Shown here: positions 21,530 through 32,277 of the stretch, piece after piece
How positions within the stretch are numbered: the first letter of the stretch is position 1
How the letters are laid out: each line of letters begins with the position of its first letter
Assembly: GCA_001599595.1 (NCBI GenBank)
Contig: BCHH01000002.1
Coordinates: forward strand, 3,961,546-4,025,545
From: Beverwykella pulmonaria
Lineage: Eukaryota; Ascomycota; Dothideomycetes; Pleosporales; Melanommataceae
Length of the DNA stretch: 64,000 bases
Direction: 5' to 3'
The notes under the pieces: generated by a model
Databases searched by the model: none
Told to the model about the DNA's origin: nothing
What the model saw: only the letters and a program-made list of their open reading frames with translations
Position numbers and translations under genes: made by a program

Positions 21530-22450
21530 ACAACCGCGGCATTTGGTGTAACATTGTCGGGTGGCAATGTCACAAACAACGCAAGCCGTATAGGACTCGA
21601 TAGACCACGCAAGTCGTATAGGACTATATAGCTACGCGACGCCGAAACAGACGTACGGAGAAACCACCAATCCAAAGCGAGACAACAAGGAAGGCTGAGA
21701 TGCAGGGATGGAACGAACACCAGGCAGCACGCCAGCAACAACTACAAAGCAAATCAAATCGGATCAACCGAACCGACCAAGCAAAACAACCAGCTAGAAC
21801 ATGGCTAGTCCTAGAATGGGAAAAACGGTGGAAAAAGCACAGGGCAAGCCGAAGGGAGACAACATGGCGCGAAGCATAGGCGAAGGGTCCAAGCCAGCTA
21901 TACGACAATCTTACAAAAGCTCAGTCAACAGCCCTATTTCTCATGCGCACAGAAGCAATTGAACTAAATAAATGGCTAACTACCCGGCACGTCCCTGGCG
22001 TCACAAAAGAATGCACGTGCGGATGGCACGAACAGACTGTACAACACGTAGTCTTCCACTGCCCGAGATACAACCGCGAGACACTGCTGCCTCACCTGCG
22101 CAGCGAACGCCTACAGGTGGTACTAAGCGACCCCACCCCCCCCCCCCCAAGGCAAGAGCAGTAGCAAAGTGGTTCATACAACAGAACGTCCTGCGGCAAT
22201 TTACAGTGGCAAAGGAGCTATAAAACGAGGCGGTCAACAGATACCAACAAGCAGACGGGCTACCATCGTGGGAACGAAGGGACAACGACGGCGAAGCGAC
22301 TACCTGAACTGAAATGAACTCTTGTCCTCCTACACTCCTACTTTCCTACTCCTACTCATACCCTCACTTTCCCTTTCTCTTTCTCTTATATTCTATTCTT
22401 TTTCTTGATTTCCCTTGTACGGGGGCAAGCGTCACAGGGCGGTCGGTTGA
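21530..22450 (+). mobile_element. Dead 3' fragment of a non-LTR (Tad-like) retrotransposon
   Basis: A frame running from about 21720 contains WEKRWKKHR, then SQLYDNLTKAQSTALFLMRTEAI, then a Cys/His cluster C-x-C...C-x-H in TKECTCGWHEQTVQHVVFHC. This is the typical C-terminal end of fungal Tad-type LINE ORF2 products. It carries an in-frame stop at about 21880 and a frameshift at the C-homopolymer near 22134-22149; after the shift the expected AVAKWFIQQNVLRQF follows. Reverse transcriptase and endonuclease are missing, so the copy is 5'-truncated. Pyrimidine-rich 3' sequence and TTGTACGGGGGCAAGC follow. The element boundaries are approximate. Confidence 0.78.
21576..21628 (+). repeat. Short direct repeat ACGCAAGYCGTATAGGACT
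   Basis: Two copies of this 19-bp motif lie about 30 bp apart just inside the retroelement region. They could be a remnant of the element's internal sequence. No function is evident. Confidence 0.6.
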
Positions 22451-23580
22451 AAGTTAAGGTAATAAGCTATATACGCTCAAGAGCGTACAAACAGCGCATA
22501 AGGCACACGAAAGGTTTTCCCTTGTACATAGGTTTTTCCTAAGGCAATAGTCTGCATAGCTCTATAGAGGGCTGGTAACAGACGGTAAATAGAAATATTA
22601 AGAATAACATTGTCAGGTGCAGAATGACGGAAGACTGCACTGTAAGTATTTGCCTTGCTCGTTCATAATGGCAAATGCTGATCAAAATCAGGCACTTCAA
22701 GCTCCGCCTAGTTCCCTCAAATCTGGAACTAAGATTGTGCCTGTCCGTCGAGATGGAATGCCGGTTAGTCCATCAGAGGAAGTTTGAGCATATCGAGCGA
22801 GATTCAATGGCTTCCAAAAATGGATTGCTTTGCAATGAACAGCAATTGGGGAACTTACACAATCCTAATATGTATAGTGATACCAAACACAACTAGAATT
22901 ATTCTAGTAGCGTCTTTACCAGCTGATCATTGGGAGGAGGCATCGAGAAGCCGACCAAAAGAGAAACTATTTGAGAGTTGTGGGACACAGGATACGAGAT
23001 AGAATTCACGAGTCGTGTCGCAACCTATATAACATGGAATTTATCGGGAATGTGCAATGACTGCGACAACCGCCAGGATCATGTATAAGATGTGGAAAGT
23101 GCTCATTGTAAACCATTGCCATGGAGGAAACAAGCTGCTCGTTGAGATAAAAATTCCGCTACTATCGCGGTGTACGACCTGACGCACGGAATGAGGGAAT
23201 AGCAGACTGCAAACGGCTTTCATTTTATAGTTGGCTGTATTGGCCGGGTTCGAGTTGTTGCAAGAAGGATCCACCTAGTTGAACATCAAGCTATCAAATT
23301 CGTAGAGTCCCATCGTCGGTGCAATTCGACTCTCAAATATTACGCTCGTCGCAATTTTCAGAGCATCCATCTACTAGTCCGACGACGCGCCGGCATATCT
23401 GCTAGAAACGTACAATTTCCAGTCTCGCGCTGCACAGAAAGATTATAGCATCATGAGACCAATCTGAATCCATTGCCATCTGGCTAAAACTGTGTAACCC
23501 CCTGCTGTTCTCTAGTGTGACGAAATATAGTATAATGCTCGCCCTTTGCACTAGCTGAGTTCAGTTGCCCCTGAATACAC
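22451..23580. other. Intergenic stretch, no gene seen
   Basis: Only short frames under 80 residues occur. The region separates the retroelement remnant from the 3' end of the minus-strand exporter gene. Confidence 0.5.
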
Positions 23581-25875
23581 TTACATAACGACCGCTACTT
23601 CATCATCCATGAACGGTGACAAATCTCCCAAGAAAGCCGCTGCAATGATACTCACACCTCCAAACGCCATGCTCGCATAGTAAACCCACTTATACGCCTC
23701 CGCATACGCCAGCTGTCCCGCTGCCACAACTGCCTCAAACAGAACCTCATTCCCTTTGATGCCAGGTAGCATGCTAATCTCCTCGAGCAGGGACGCTCCC
23801 GTCAACACAATCACTTCTTCGATGATCTTCGGGTCTTTGATACCGCCTTTGATGAGCGTCCCGCCAATGAAGTGGATAGCCGCGGGTGTGAATTTGGAGA
23901 TGAAGATGTTGTAGTAGGCGCAGTAACCAATGGAGCCGCCGATTACGCGGATGGAGAGTGTGAGCGCGGTGATGGTGCCGATCAAATCTGGAGGGCAGAC
24001 AATGGTCGACATTACGGAAGCCGGGACCACAATGCCGCCGATTCCGAGCGAGGCGACGATCAGGATGCCCCACAACTGGGAGAGGTTATCTGGGCGGGCG
24101 ATAGACAAGGCGCCACAGCCGGCAGTCATGAGGATCGAGGCGACGATGAGGATAGATTTGTTGTGGCCGCGGAACGCAGATAGAGCCCATAGCGCGATAA
24201 AGGCACCAGAGAGGATACCGAAACCGACTGGAATTCCACGGACGCCGACACCGATGGGATTGTGGCCGTAGACGTTGAAGGCTTGTGTGGGCCAAAACAT
24301 GAGGATGCTGAAGAAATTTGCGCCAGAGATGAAAGTGATTACCAGCGTCAGGGACAGAATGCTCGACGCTTTAGCGATCCTCTTCGGGAACATGGGGTGC
24401 TTCGCGCCATATCCTTCCCAGAACACAAACGCTATGATGAGTACGATTCCGAGGATTAGGGGAGCGACGACATGGGCAGAGTGCCATTCATACTGGTAGC
24501 CACCCCATTGCATACCCATCATGAAGAGCAGCATGCCTGAGATGCTGAGGAAGCCTCCGACGTAGTCGATTTGGCCGAGGATAGTCTTTCGAGACATGCC
24601 GGAGCTGTTGACGCGCGGTGGCGGGTGATAGAATATCACGGTTAGGACGAGACCGATGAAGGCCCACAGGCCACAGAAGAGGCCGCAGTATCTCTGAGTT
24701 CTTGTTAGTAGCTGAATGAGATGACGGCATACTCTCTTGCTGAAACATGTTTTGGGGGGAAAGACGACAGGAAGGTTGCAAGCACAATTGGTCTTGTCCA
24801 CCTTAGGCCATAGTCGTCCAAGCAAGCAGCAAGTTCGTTCCATCAACAGTGCTGTGGATACATGAAGAAAATGACCTGACTTACCCAAGAAGAGTGGTAC
24901 GCGATCAACTGCGCCCACAGCACGCTCGGACAAAACGGCAAGATCGTAAACACCAAAATGGCTACATACTTCCCCCTCTTCGCCGTCGGCGCCATCTCAC
25001 TCGTCGCAGCCAGAGCAGTCAGCTCATTGATCCCTGCTCCAATCCCCGCAAACGTCATTCCACCTGTACCCATTAGCACATCACATCTCATCTCATACAA
25101 TCTCCTATCGGACTCTTACAAATCATGATATTCATGCTTTGCGCCGTCGAGCAAATAATCATCCCCAGAATGATAAAGCTAGCCCCCGTAATAGCCACAT
25201 ATCTTCGGCCGATCAAGTCGGATAGAGAGCCGACAAAGGGACATACAGCGGCGAGAGCAAGGAGGTTGGCGAGGACGAACCAGATCCAGCGATCTGCACC
25301 ACCGATGTCACGGTAGATGTAGGGAGGGACGCCGCCAAAGAGGTAGCTATTCGAGCGCGAAAAAACAAAGTTAGTTGACGCTGGTGGTGGGGCCAATGGG
25401 TGGTCGGGAGGTTGTGCGACCAACTTATGCGGACAAGGAAGACTCACACCGGAATTTGAGACCCGGTCCATAGGAAGGCCTGTGGCATGTCGGTCAGTCT
25501 GACATGGCTTAAAAAACCGAAGTCGTGAGAGAAAGAGAGAGAGGCGTGAGAGACATACCATGGCTACCAAAGCAAGTATCCGCGTTTTGGTCAGCTTGTA
25601 TAATGGTCAGCTGGATACCAAGGCTAGCGGTAAGGAGGAGGAGGGCATACGGGGGCATCAGCCTCGTGGTGGTGCTCGAAGTTGTCTCCTGTAACGAGTG
25701 GTCAGTCTGGGTACGGATGACCATAAAGCACAAACTTACCATTGTTTTTTTCATTGTAATCATGTCCGGTGACGCGATCGTCTACGCGCTCGACCTCCTG
25801 CACGACAGCCTTGTCTTCTGCTATGCTATTCGGACCTCCAGAGGAGCTGTCGTCAATGTCGTCGTGCCGCGCCAT
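23581..25875 (-). CDS. TRI12-family major facilitator exporter
   Basis: Seven exons on the minus strand (25875-25740, 25688-25651, 25594-25559, 25479-25448, 25346-25120, 25063-24885, 24693-23581) join in frame to 586 residues. Three consecutive exons are only 38, 36 and 32 bp. The N-terminus is soluble and acidic. Membrane segments then start at LTKTRILALVAM/AFLWTGSQIP and continue through VYLFGGVPPYIYRDIGGADRWIW. The DxxGRR-type loop SLSDLIGRRYV follows, then GAGINELTALAATSEMAP, as in 14-TM fungal trichothecene-efflux/siderophore-type transporters. It acts at the plasma membrane as a drug or metabolite:proton antiporter; the substrate cannot be read from sequence. No biosynthetic genes flank it, so a trichothecene or siderophore role is not implied. 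Confidence 0.9.
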
Positions 25876-27525
25876 TGTGCCTGGCAACCGGCAATTGAGG
25901 TACGGATGTGCGAAGAAGAAGGGTGAAGGACAGGAGTAAAGAAAGGGGCAACTAGATGCAGTCTAGCAAATCGTGCGAACAACGTGATTATAACGCAAAA
26001 ACTCGGATTCACCCAGGCCACAGAACTCAAGCTCAGGCCCAGCCCTCTCTTAAGTACCATTCCAAGAAAGCGAGCAGCGGGTCTTTCGTTCCCCATTGGA
26101 ACGGTGACCAGCGGCACAGATCATACCCCTGCACGCCCTCTCCACCGGGATCCCGCCAAGCTGCACACCGGGTGCGGCACCTCGATACTCAGCAGCGTGG
26201 CTATTGGATACTAGAGCTTTCGTTCTCAATTAGATATGTGATGGTTTTGCCCCGTTTGATATACATTCCCGTGGTTACATGAAACGGGTGCGTGGGTCTT
26301 GTGCCGAGGCTGTTCTTGTTCGCTTCGCTGCCAGCCACGGAACTGTGATGTATCTGCAGTGGAGGGACACTCTCAAAAACAGGTCGCAAAGTCCTCCATG
26401 CCTCCAGTCTTGCCCAAAGTCTTTGTAGACTGTACATGCTACATCCAACATCTCCCTTGCTCTCCATCATCCATCAGCATCGCGCCCCGCTATACCCCTC
26501 CACGCTGCAAACAAGAAAAAAACTGGACCTCTTTGTACGAACGCCCCGCTCCGCGGTCTATCCTCCACATCGAGAACCCCATAAAGCGGGGGAAATAAGT
26601 TATCTCTTAAATCCGGGGTAGTTATGGAGAAAAAGGGTCTGTGCTGACGATTCCTCCACATCCCTAGTGGAGTGCGCTAACGATTTTTCGAGCAAGCGCC
26701 TGCTAGCTTTGAGCTTGATACGGAGGAATTGCCTGAAAAGCTTATGTGTGCGGTGCTTGTTTGTCTGCCACTAATACACGATGATAAGAGATGGAAAAAT
26801 CGTAACTGCTTTCTGCTCAACGAGTAGCAGTCTATTACTAGAATGTAAGTGGGTGATAGAGAATGAGTGCGCTCTGGACACTGCATCCCCACACGTCCCA
26901 ATAACACCACGTAGCTCTTCCAATACTAACTCAACAACCCTCCACGTGCCGCCGGAAAAGGAACGCTGGAAGTAGAAAATGAAACACCTACACACCGATC
27001 AATAGATTCCTCGTTGGACATCTCGAGTATCTCAAGCCTCACGTTCCACGGCTCATATCTTGCAGCTCACATTTCTTTTCGCTCTTCACATGTCAGGTCC
27101 TCCTCACCAGCACGCACTTTCACGTCTGACTCGAACAAGGAAAAAACACAAAACTTCATTCTTCCGAGTTCTCTGTGTCCACTTCACGCATAAATTGCAT
27201 GGACACGGTCCAAGAATATGCTTAATGCTCGCAATAGTAGCAGCACTACGCCGAAATCAACCTGCTCCTGCATTAGTATCTCAAGCCCTCTCCCCTTCCA
27301 GCCTCGAGGCCTTTATCGCCGTGAAGCTGCACGCCATCAACCCTCCGAAGTGGCTTGCATGCAGCAAAAAGGAACTTCAACTTCCCGCTCCTTTTACTCA
27401 CCTTGACTTAGCTTGGCGTTTCCAATCAATCCCGCAGTTAGAATCAGAATCCGGGAGTAGGTGTTCCCGGCTCATGTGCACTCTTAACAGAACCCGTTAC
27501 GCATGTGTTTGTTTCTGGGATAGGT
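25876..27525. other. Intergenic stretch, no gene seen
   Basis: No frame shows a known domain. The first few hundred bases are the presumed promoter of the minus-strand exporter. The remainder holds only short, overlapping frames. Confidence 0.5.
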
Positions 27526-28132
27526 ATGTCTCAGAGAGCGATTGGCGATAAAAAGACGAGAGCCGAAGGCATTGTGGAACGTGTCAAGGAGCTACATAAA
27601 AAGTACGTAAGTAGAGCTCGAGCTGTTGGAAGGGAGAGAGATGGGCGGGGGTGGAAGCTGCTGGACGGGGCTTGATTGACGCTGTGTGAGCGTGGTGCGA
27701 GCATGAGATTAGTCAGATGAGGGATGGGGGGAATGTTTTGTGTAATGTTGGATAACCTAACGATAAAGTGGAGTGAGCGGCTGAAGGCCATAGAGAGTGA
27801 AGTACCAAGGCGCAGGCTTTGGAGCCTGAGCAATGCGAAGAAAAAGACTATAAATGAAGAGAAATGCGCCGAAGTGCCCCTCTCATGCAATGTCGATCTT
27901 GCTGACGCATTGCCGAAGGGGTAGATGGATGCCGGCAGGGAAGAAATCCAAAAGCAATCCAATAGCGCAACTTGTACGTTCTGCTGGAGAACATCCTGCT
28001 CTAGAAGTCATAAACGAATTTCTGATGCCAGATGAACATGTGCAACCTCTGGCAGGAATGGCGTCCAAAGTCGAGACTGTCCGACAAGAGCTGGGACGGC
28101 GCAATAGCACAAACCGAAGTAACAGCCAATAA
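27526..28132 (+). CDS. Candidate small multi-exon gene, unknown function
   Basis: ATG at 27526 opens a charged helical start, MSQRAIGDKKTRAEGIVERV, and runs into a good donor (GTACGTAAGT) at 27603. A branch-like CCTAAC and acceptor at 27773 lead into ERLKAIESEVPRRRLWSLS in frame. A further segment in another frame, IAQLVRSAGEHPALEVINEF followed by QPLAGMASKVETVRQELGRR, ends at 28132 and also looks coding. I could not settle the last junction; a 48-bp intron ending at GCCGGCAG is possible. The product would be about 130-150 residues, largely helical. No family recognised. If real, it converges on CNL1. Confidence 0.35.
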
Positions 28133-28447
28133 GAAAAAGAAAACGCAAGCAGATAAAACAACTTGGGTATCCTCCCAAATGTCCAAACCGACACATCAGA
28201 ACGCCGAAAGCCGCAAGGCACCAATTCTTCTCAAATATCCGCTCATAATCTTTTTGTGCCGCGAGGCTTCCATTCTTAGCATGTAGTAAAGCGGTCCGCG
28301 AGGACGGTTGGTCTGGTATGTGTGTCGTCAAGTAAGGAATGTGTGTGTTGGGGTGGGGGGAGGGGAAAGGCGGGGGAGAGAGATGTGGAGGTGGTGCGCT
28401 CGGTGGGTCGTTGCCGACGGGTGGTATAATGTATGGGATGTTGTCGC

Positions 28448-28978
28448 TCAGATGCGACGCTCTAGTTGCTCAACGCGGGCCTTGAAACCTTTTACAATCT
28501 CGCCAATTCGGCGCACCTTGTCGAATTCGACCTCGAGCTCATCGATCTCGCGCAGGATAGCGCGGAAGCGGGCGATTTCGGCGTCGGCCATCTGGATGGC
28601 ATTTCCGGCGCGGTCGTACTGGATCTGGGTGGCCGTCTGTGTCTGCTGGGTGAGCTGGCGCGGGCCAATGTCAGCACGGCGGGTCAATGGGCCTAGGGAG
28701 AGGCGGAAGAGGGCAGCGGTGGTTGCAGAGATGCAGGGACGGGGCACACTCACGGCCTGCCATCGCTGCTGGATGGAGTACATCAAGCGGTCGAAGTGGG
28801 CGCTCAGCGCCTGCAGGCTAGAGGGATCCAGGAGGAGACGGCCTTGGCTGGAGGCGTGTGAGGCGGCGCGCGAGGACGAGGAGCCGGCCTGGGAGAGGGC
28901 GATTTGCTGGTGCTGGCGGAGGAGGGTGATTTCGCTCTGCGTGAGGCCCAGTTGAGAGTCGGGGACGGAGGAGGGCAT
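28448..28978 (-). CDS. CNL1: BLOC-1 complex subunit CNL1
   Basis: Two minus-strand exons (28978-28754 and 28654-28448) around a 99-bp GTGAGT...CAG intron give 143 residues. The sequence has the family pattern: a short variable start, GLTQSEITLLRQ, a Ser/Ala linker, GRLLLDPSSLQALSAHFDRL, then a long coiled coil with YDRAGNAIQMADAEIARFR and LEVEFDKVRRIGEIVKGF. CNL1 belongs to the fungal BLOC-1 complex, which acts in endosomal sorting and maturation. The intron is a multiple of three without stops, so an unspliced message would add 33 residues in the middle of the helix; spliced is the better model because it keeps the coiled coil continuous. Confidence 0.85.
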   Translation of the reverse strand: MPSSVPDSQLGLTQSEITLLRQHQQIALSQAGSSSSRAASHASSQGRLLLDPSSLQALSAHFDRLMYSIQQRWQAVSVPRPCISATTAALFRLSLGPLTRRADIGPRQLTQQTQTATQIQYDRAGNAIQMADAEIARFRAILREIDELEVEFDKVRRIGEIVKGFKARVEQLERRI

Positions 28979-29870
28979 GACACTATCTTAAAAACATGGT
29001 CGGACCAAAGACACCTGCTCGCAAGAGCGCGCCGTGTCTCTGGCGGGAACTCGGGCGTGACGATGGGACCGGATTGGGGAGGGGTAGGGGGAGGGTATGA
29101 AGATATAAGTTATGTTGCACAACATGGGGGTGCCAAGCTTGCAAAAGAAAGCGTGCCGCGGCGGCGCGCGAGCGAACAAGCAACTACACGCCAAACGCAG
29201 AGAACGGCAGAGACGCGGCATCATTGTATGGTATCATTACCACCCAGCAGAGGGTCTCTCCAGACACGCTCTGGCCGGCTTGCGTCGGCGTCTACGGCCC
29301 TACGCTGTCGCGCCCAGACACCCATCTTGTCTGCGTCGCCGTCGACAGCTGCTAGGTGCAGTACAGAGGGACTAGTACTGAGGTGTGCGTAGCGACAGCT
29401 ACACGCCACAAGACAGTACCACACCCCGCCGTGTCTACCTCACTGTATCCTGCCCTTCGCAACGTCCCCGTCTGGGCGCGGAGCCCTTCGCCCGCGCTGC
29501 ACATACCCTCCTGACATCGTCCACCAACAGGCAGGCAAGGGCGCGTAGATTGCTTCGCGCGAAGGACGACTCTCGACCCCGCCAGCTCGCATATGAAGAG
29601 GCGCAGCCGCATCGAGAAGGTGACAACTACAGCGCGCGAGGGTGTGTGTACTACTGCTGACCTTAGGCACGTGGTTGTGAACTGCAGTCGCCGCCTCAGC
29701 CACTGGGCGGAGAATTTGATCGCGAAGTGGAGTAGAGCTACTGCACGATGGCCAGTGCCTGCTGGTCTTCACAGCGGGTGCCGGATCGCCTAGGAGTAAT
29801 TCCGGGAAATCAGAGAGTTCTGATATTGTTCACTATGCTTTCCTCTAGCTCAAGGCCCTATTTCGCCGCG
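28979..29870. other. Divergent intergenic region between CNL1 and the esterase
   Basis: This GC-rich spacer carries overlapping frames on both strands but no recognisable domain. It must contain the promoters of CNL1 (minus) and of the secreted esterase (plus). Confidence 0.5.
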
Positions 29871-29876
29871 TATATA
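29871..29876 (+). promoter_or_regulatory. TATA-box-like element of the SGNH esterase gene
   Basis: TATATA lies 75-80 bp upstream of the ATG at 29951, within GCGTATATAGCC. Position fits a core promoter for a regulated secreted enzyme. Consensus match only. Confidence 0.45.
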
Positions 29877-29950
29877 GCCAATGGCTGCGTGGTATCAATG
29901 GTTCACGTCCATTGAGCATTTCTTTTCCTTCCCGTTCCACTGCACTCAAG

Positions 29951-31342
29951 ATGAGGCTCCTCCCTCACCTGCGTGCTCTTACGTCTCTCGCAGCTCTTGC
30001 ATCGTCCACAATTTTACAAAACGGGCAAGTGCGGGAGACGCACTTCCTCGAGACCACCATCCCCCGCATAGACACCAACTCGAGCGACTGGCACACATAT
30101 GGCCCCAATGCCGCCGAGCTCTCCTACAAGGGCCGATGGGACAGCAAGCACATCTCCTGGTGGGCGTACGCACCCTATCGCCCTCATCCATCTCTCCGCC
30201 TAGCTAACCTACCGCATAGAGCGCCCGGCCTTATGTTCGGCTTCACAGGCTCGCAAGTAGCTATTACCTTCGGCGAGTACACCTCTCCGGGCGTTCTCAT
30301 CGCGTTTCGCGTCAGTGGCCTAGACTGGCAATTCACCAATGTAACGGCAAACTCGACCCACCACCTGGTCACCCCCAGCACGCCCGGTCTAGGCTCCACA
30401 CTTCCCTCCCAGCTCCCACTGACCTTCGAGCTACGCGTCACCAACTGGGCCTATGGCGTCCAAATCTCAAACATCCACGTCTCGCCCACTTCGGCCCTCA
30501 TCAAGCTCCCCACCCACAGCAAGACAATCGAGTTCATCGGAGATAGTCTGACATCCGGCATGTATGCCACTTACGAAGCACTTTCTGGCTTTGGCTTCAA
30601 CATCGGCGCGGGCTTCGGCGATGTCGAGTTTAGTATCACTGCCTATCCCGGCATCTGCCTCCATGACGCCAATTGCTGGGGGAACCCCCGAGGACAGACG
30701 TACCAATGGTTCCAGACGTCTGATACTTCATACCGCGCGTCACAAATCTACGGCACCACGCCCGAGAAGTGGGATTTCGCTGCTCATCCGGCAGCGGATA
30801 TCGTGCTCATCAATCTCGGCACCAACGACAACAACACGGCGAACAACGTGACTAACGCCGAGTACCTAACCTCATACCTCTCGTTCGTCCAGCAGGTGCA
30901 CCAAGTCTACCCAAACGCGAATGTCGTCATCATGTCGCTCTGGAACGGTTTCTATCAGATAGGGAACACGTATAAACAAGCCGGCGCGTTCACAGATGAG
31001 ATTTACCAGGTTTATGAGAAATATAAGACCGAGGGGTGGCTGCATTATTTCAACAGTACGGGCATCTTGCAGCATAATGACATTGGGCCGCAGTACCATC
31101 CAACAGATGTGGGACATATAAAGGTAGCAGCCTATCTGAACTATGAGTTAGAGAGATGGACTGACTTAGAAACAGATCGCGAGCCACGTGATGCAATACA
31201 TACGTATCAAATTCGGGTGGGACTTTGCAGCAACGGGGCCAGAGATCCAGCACGAGACGCTGTATTGGAATGATGGTGAGCATTGACGTGGAGTGGTGGT
31301 GCGGATCGGCATGCTGACATGTACCCAGAGCAAAATTACTGA
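29951..31342 (+). CDS. Secreted SGNH/GDSL hydrolase, carbohydrate-esterase-like
   Basis: Four exons, 29951-30165, 30220-31123, 31176-31275 and 31329-31342, give 410 residues. The ATG at 29951 starts a signal peptide (MRLLPHLRALTSLAALAS). An N-terminal beta-rich region precedes the hydrolase domain. Catalytic blocks are intact: FIGDSLTSG with Ser181, NLGTND for block III, and HPTDVGH with Asp368 and His371. The two-domain layout resembles fungal CE2-like acetyl esterases acting on plant cell-wall polysaccharides. Several N-x-S/T sites suggest glycosylation. The protein ends ETLYWNDEQNY, reached only by splicing the last two introns; without them the frame runs to an unrelated tail. Substrate is inferred from family only. 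Confidence 0.88.
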
Positions 31343-32277
31343 CGACCCAGTACAAGAGATTCTTGGCTGTCATGGAGATACGTATATACAGCGCGTTAGC
31401 TCATTGTTGGTACGGTGCCTCTGTTCTGGTACCTTGTACATTGCAATTTATTCTATATCTGCGTTAACATCCTAGACTTGGTTATGAGCTACAACGTAGC
31501 GCATGGAGTGGGTATTAGTTAGAAGAGCATAACGATACGCTTGATAACTGTACAAAATTCTGGCTAGACTTGTATTAAAAGAGTGTGCTTTGTTTGACGC
31601 AGCACTGAGACGCTGGAGTCTTGAAGAAGTCCGTATCGTGATAAAAAGTACCATGACAAAATTCTTCGTGATAGAAAGTACCCAACTGCATAGTCGAGGT
31701 CTCTAGAAACATGTTTGGCTAAAGGATCGGAATTCCATTCCAAAATAGAATGCACTTAATAGTTGATATTCTGCCTGTCAGGAACCACTTTATCACAAAC
31801 AATCCCGAGTCTCCATTTCACCGAAGCGCCGCCGTACCATCGCGGATATCACCCTCAAGAGCATCATGGCCGAAATCTGCACCACGGGCGGCAGTATTCA
31901 GAACACGCATCACACAAATTACACCTCCATTAGAGTAAGACCCGTTTGTTGTTCATATATAATTTGACATATAGTCTATGTCTACCACTCTAGTAATCGA
32001 AAGGCGGTATGTTCCATGCACTCTTCTCTCCTCTCCTCTCCGCTCCACTCCCAACCCCAATTGATAGGGAAATTATATATACACACAATAAAAACCGAAC
32101 CGAAAGACCAACACTTGATCCAAGGCCGTGATGATGTAAATAGGATACAAAGAAAGGAAAGAAACTGAAGGGGGTATAGGTCTCGCGTAACATTCCAAAC
32201 GCCCCAACCCGCTAATGCACAAAAGCCGCCACAGGAAGAAAAATAAATCTGCGAACATGGCAGTGCACGTTCGGCAA
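31343..32277. other. Convergent 3' intergenic region, no gene seen
   Basis: This AT-rich spacer lies between the stop codons of the plus-strand esterase and the minus-strand reductase. It should hold both polyadenylation regions. Only short frames are present. Confidence 0.55.
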
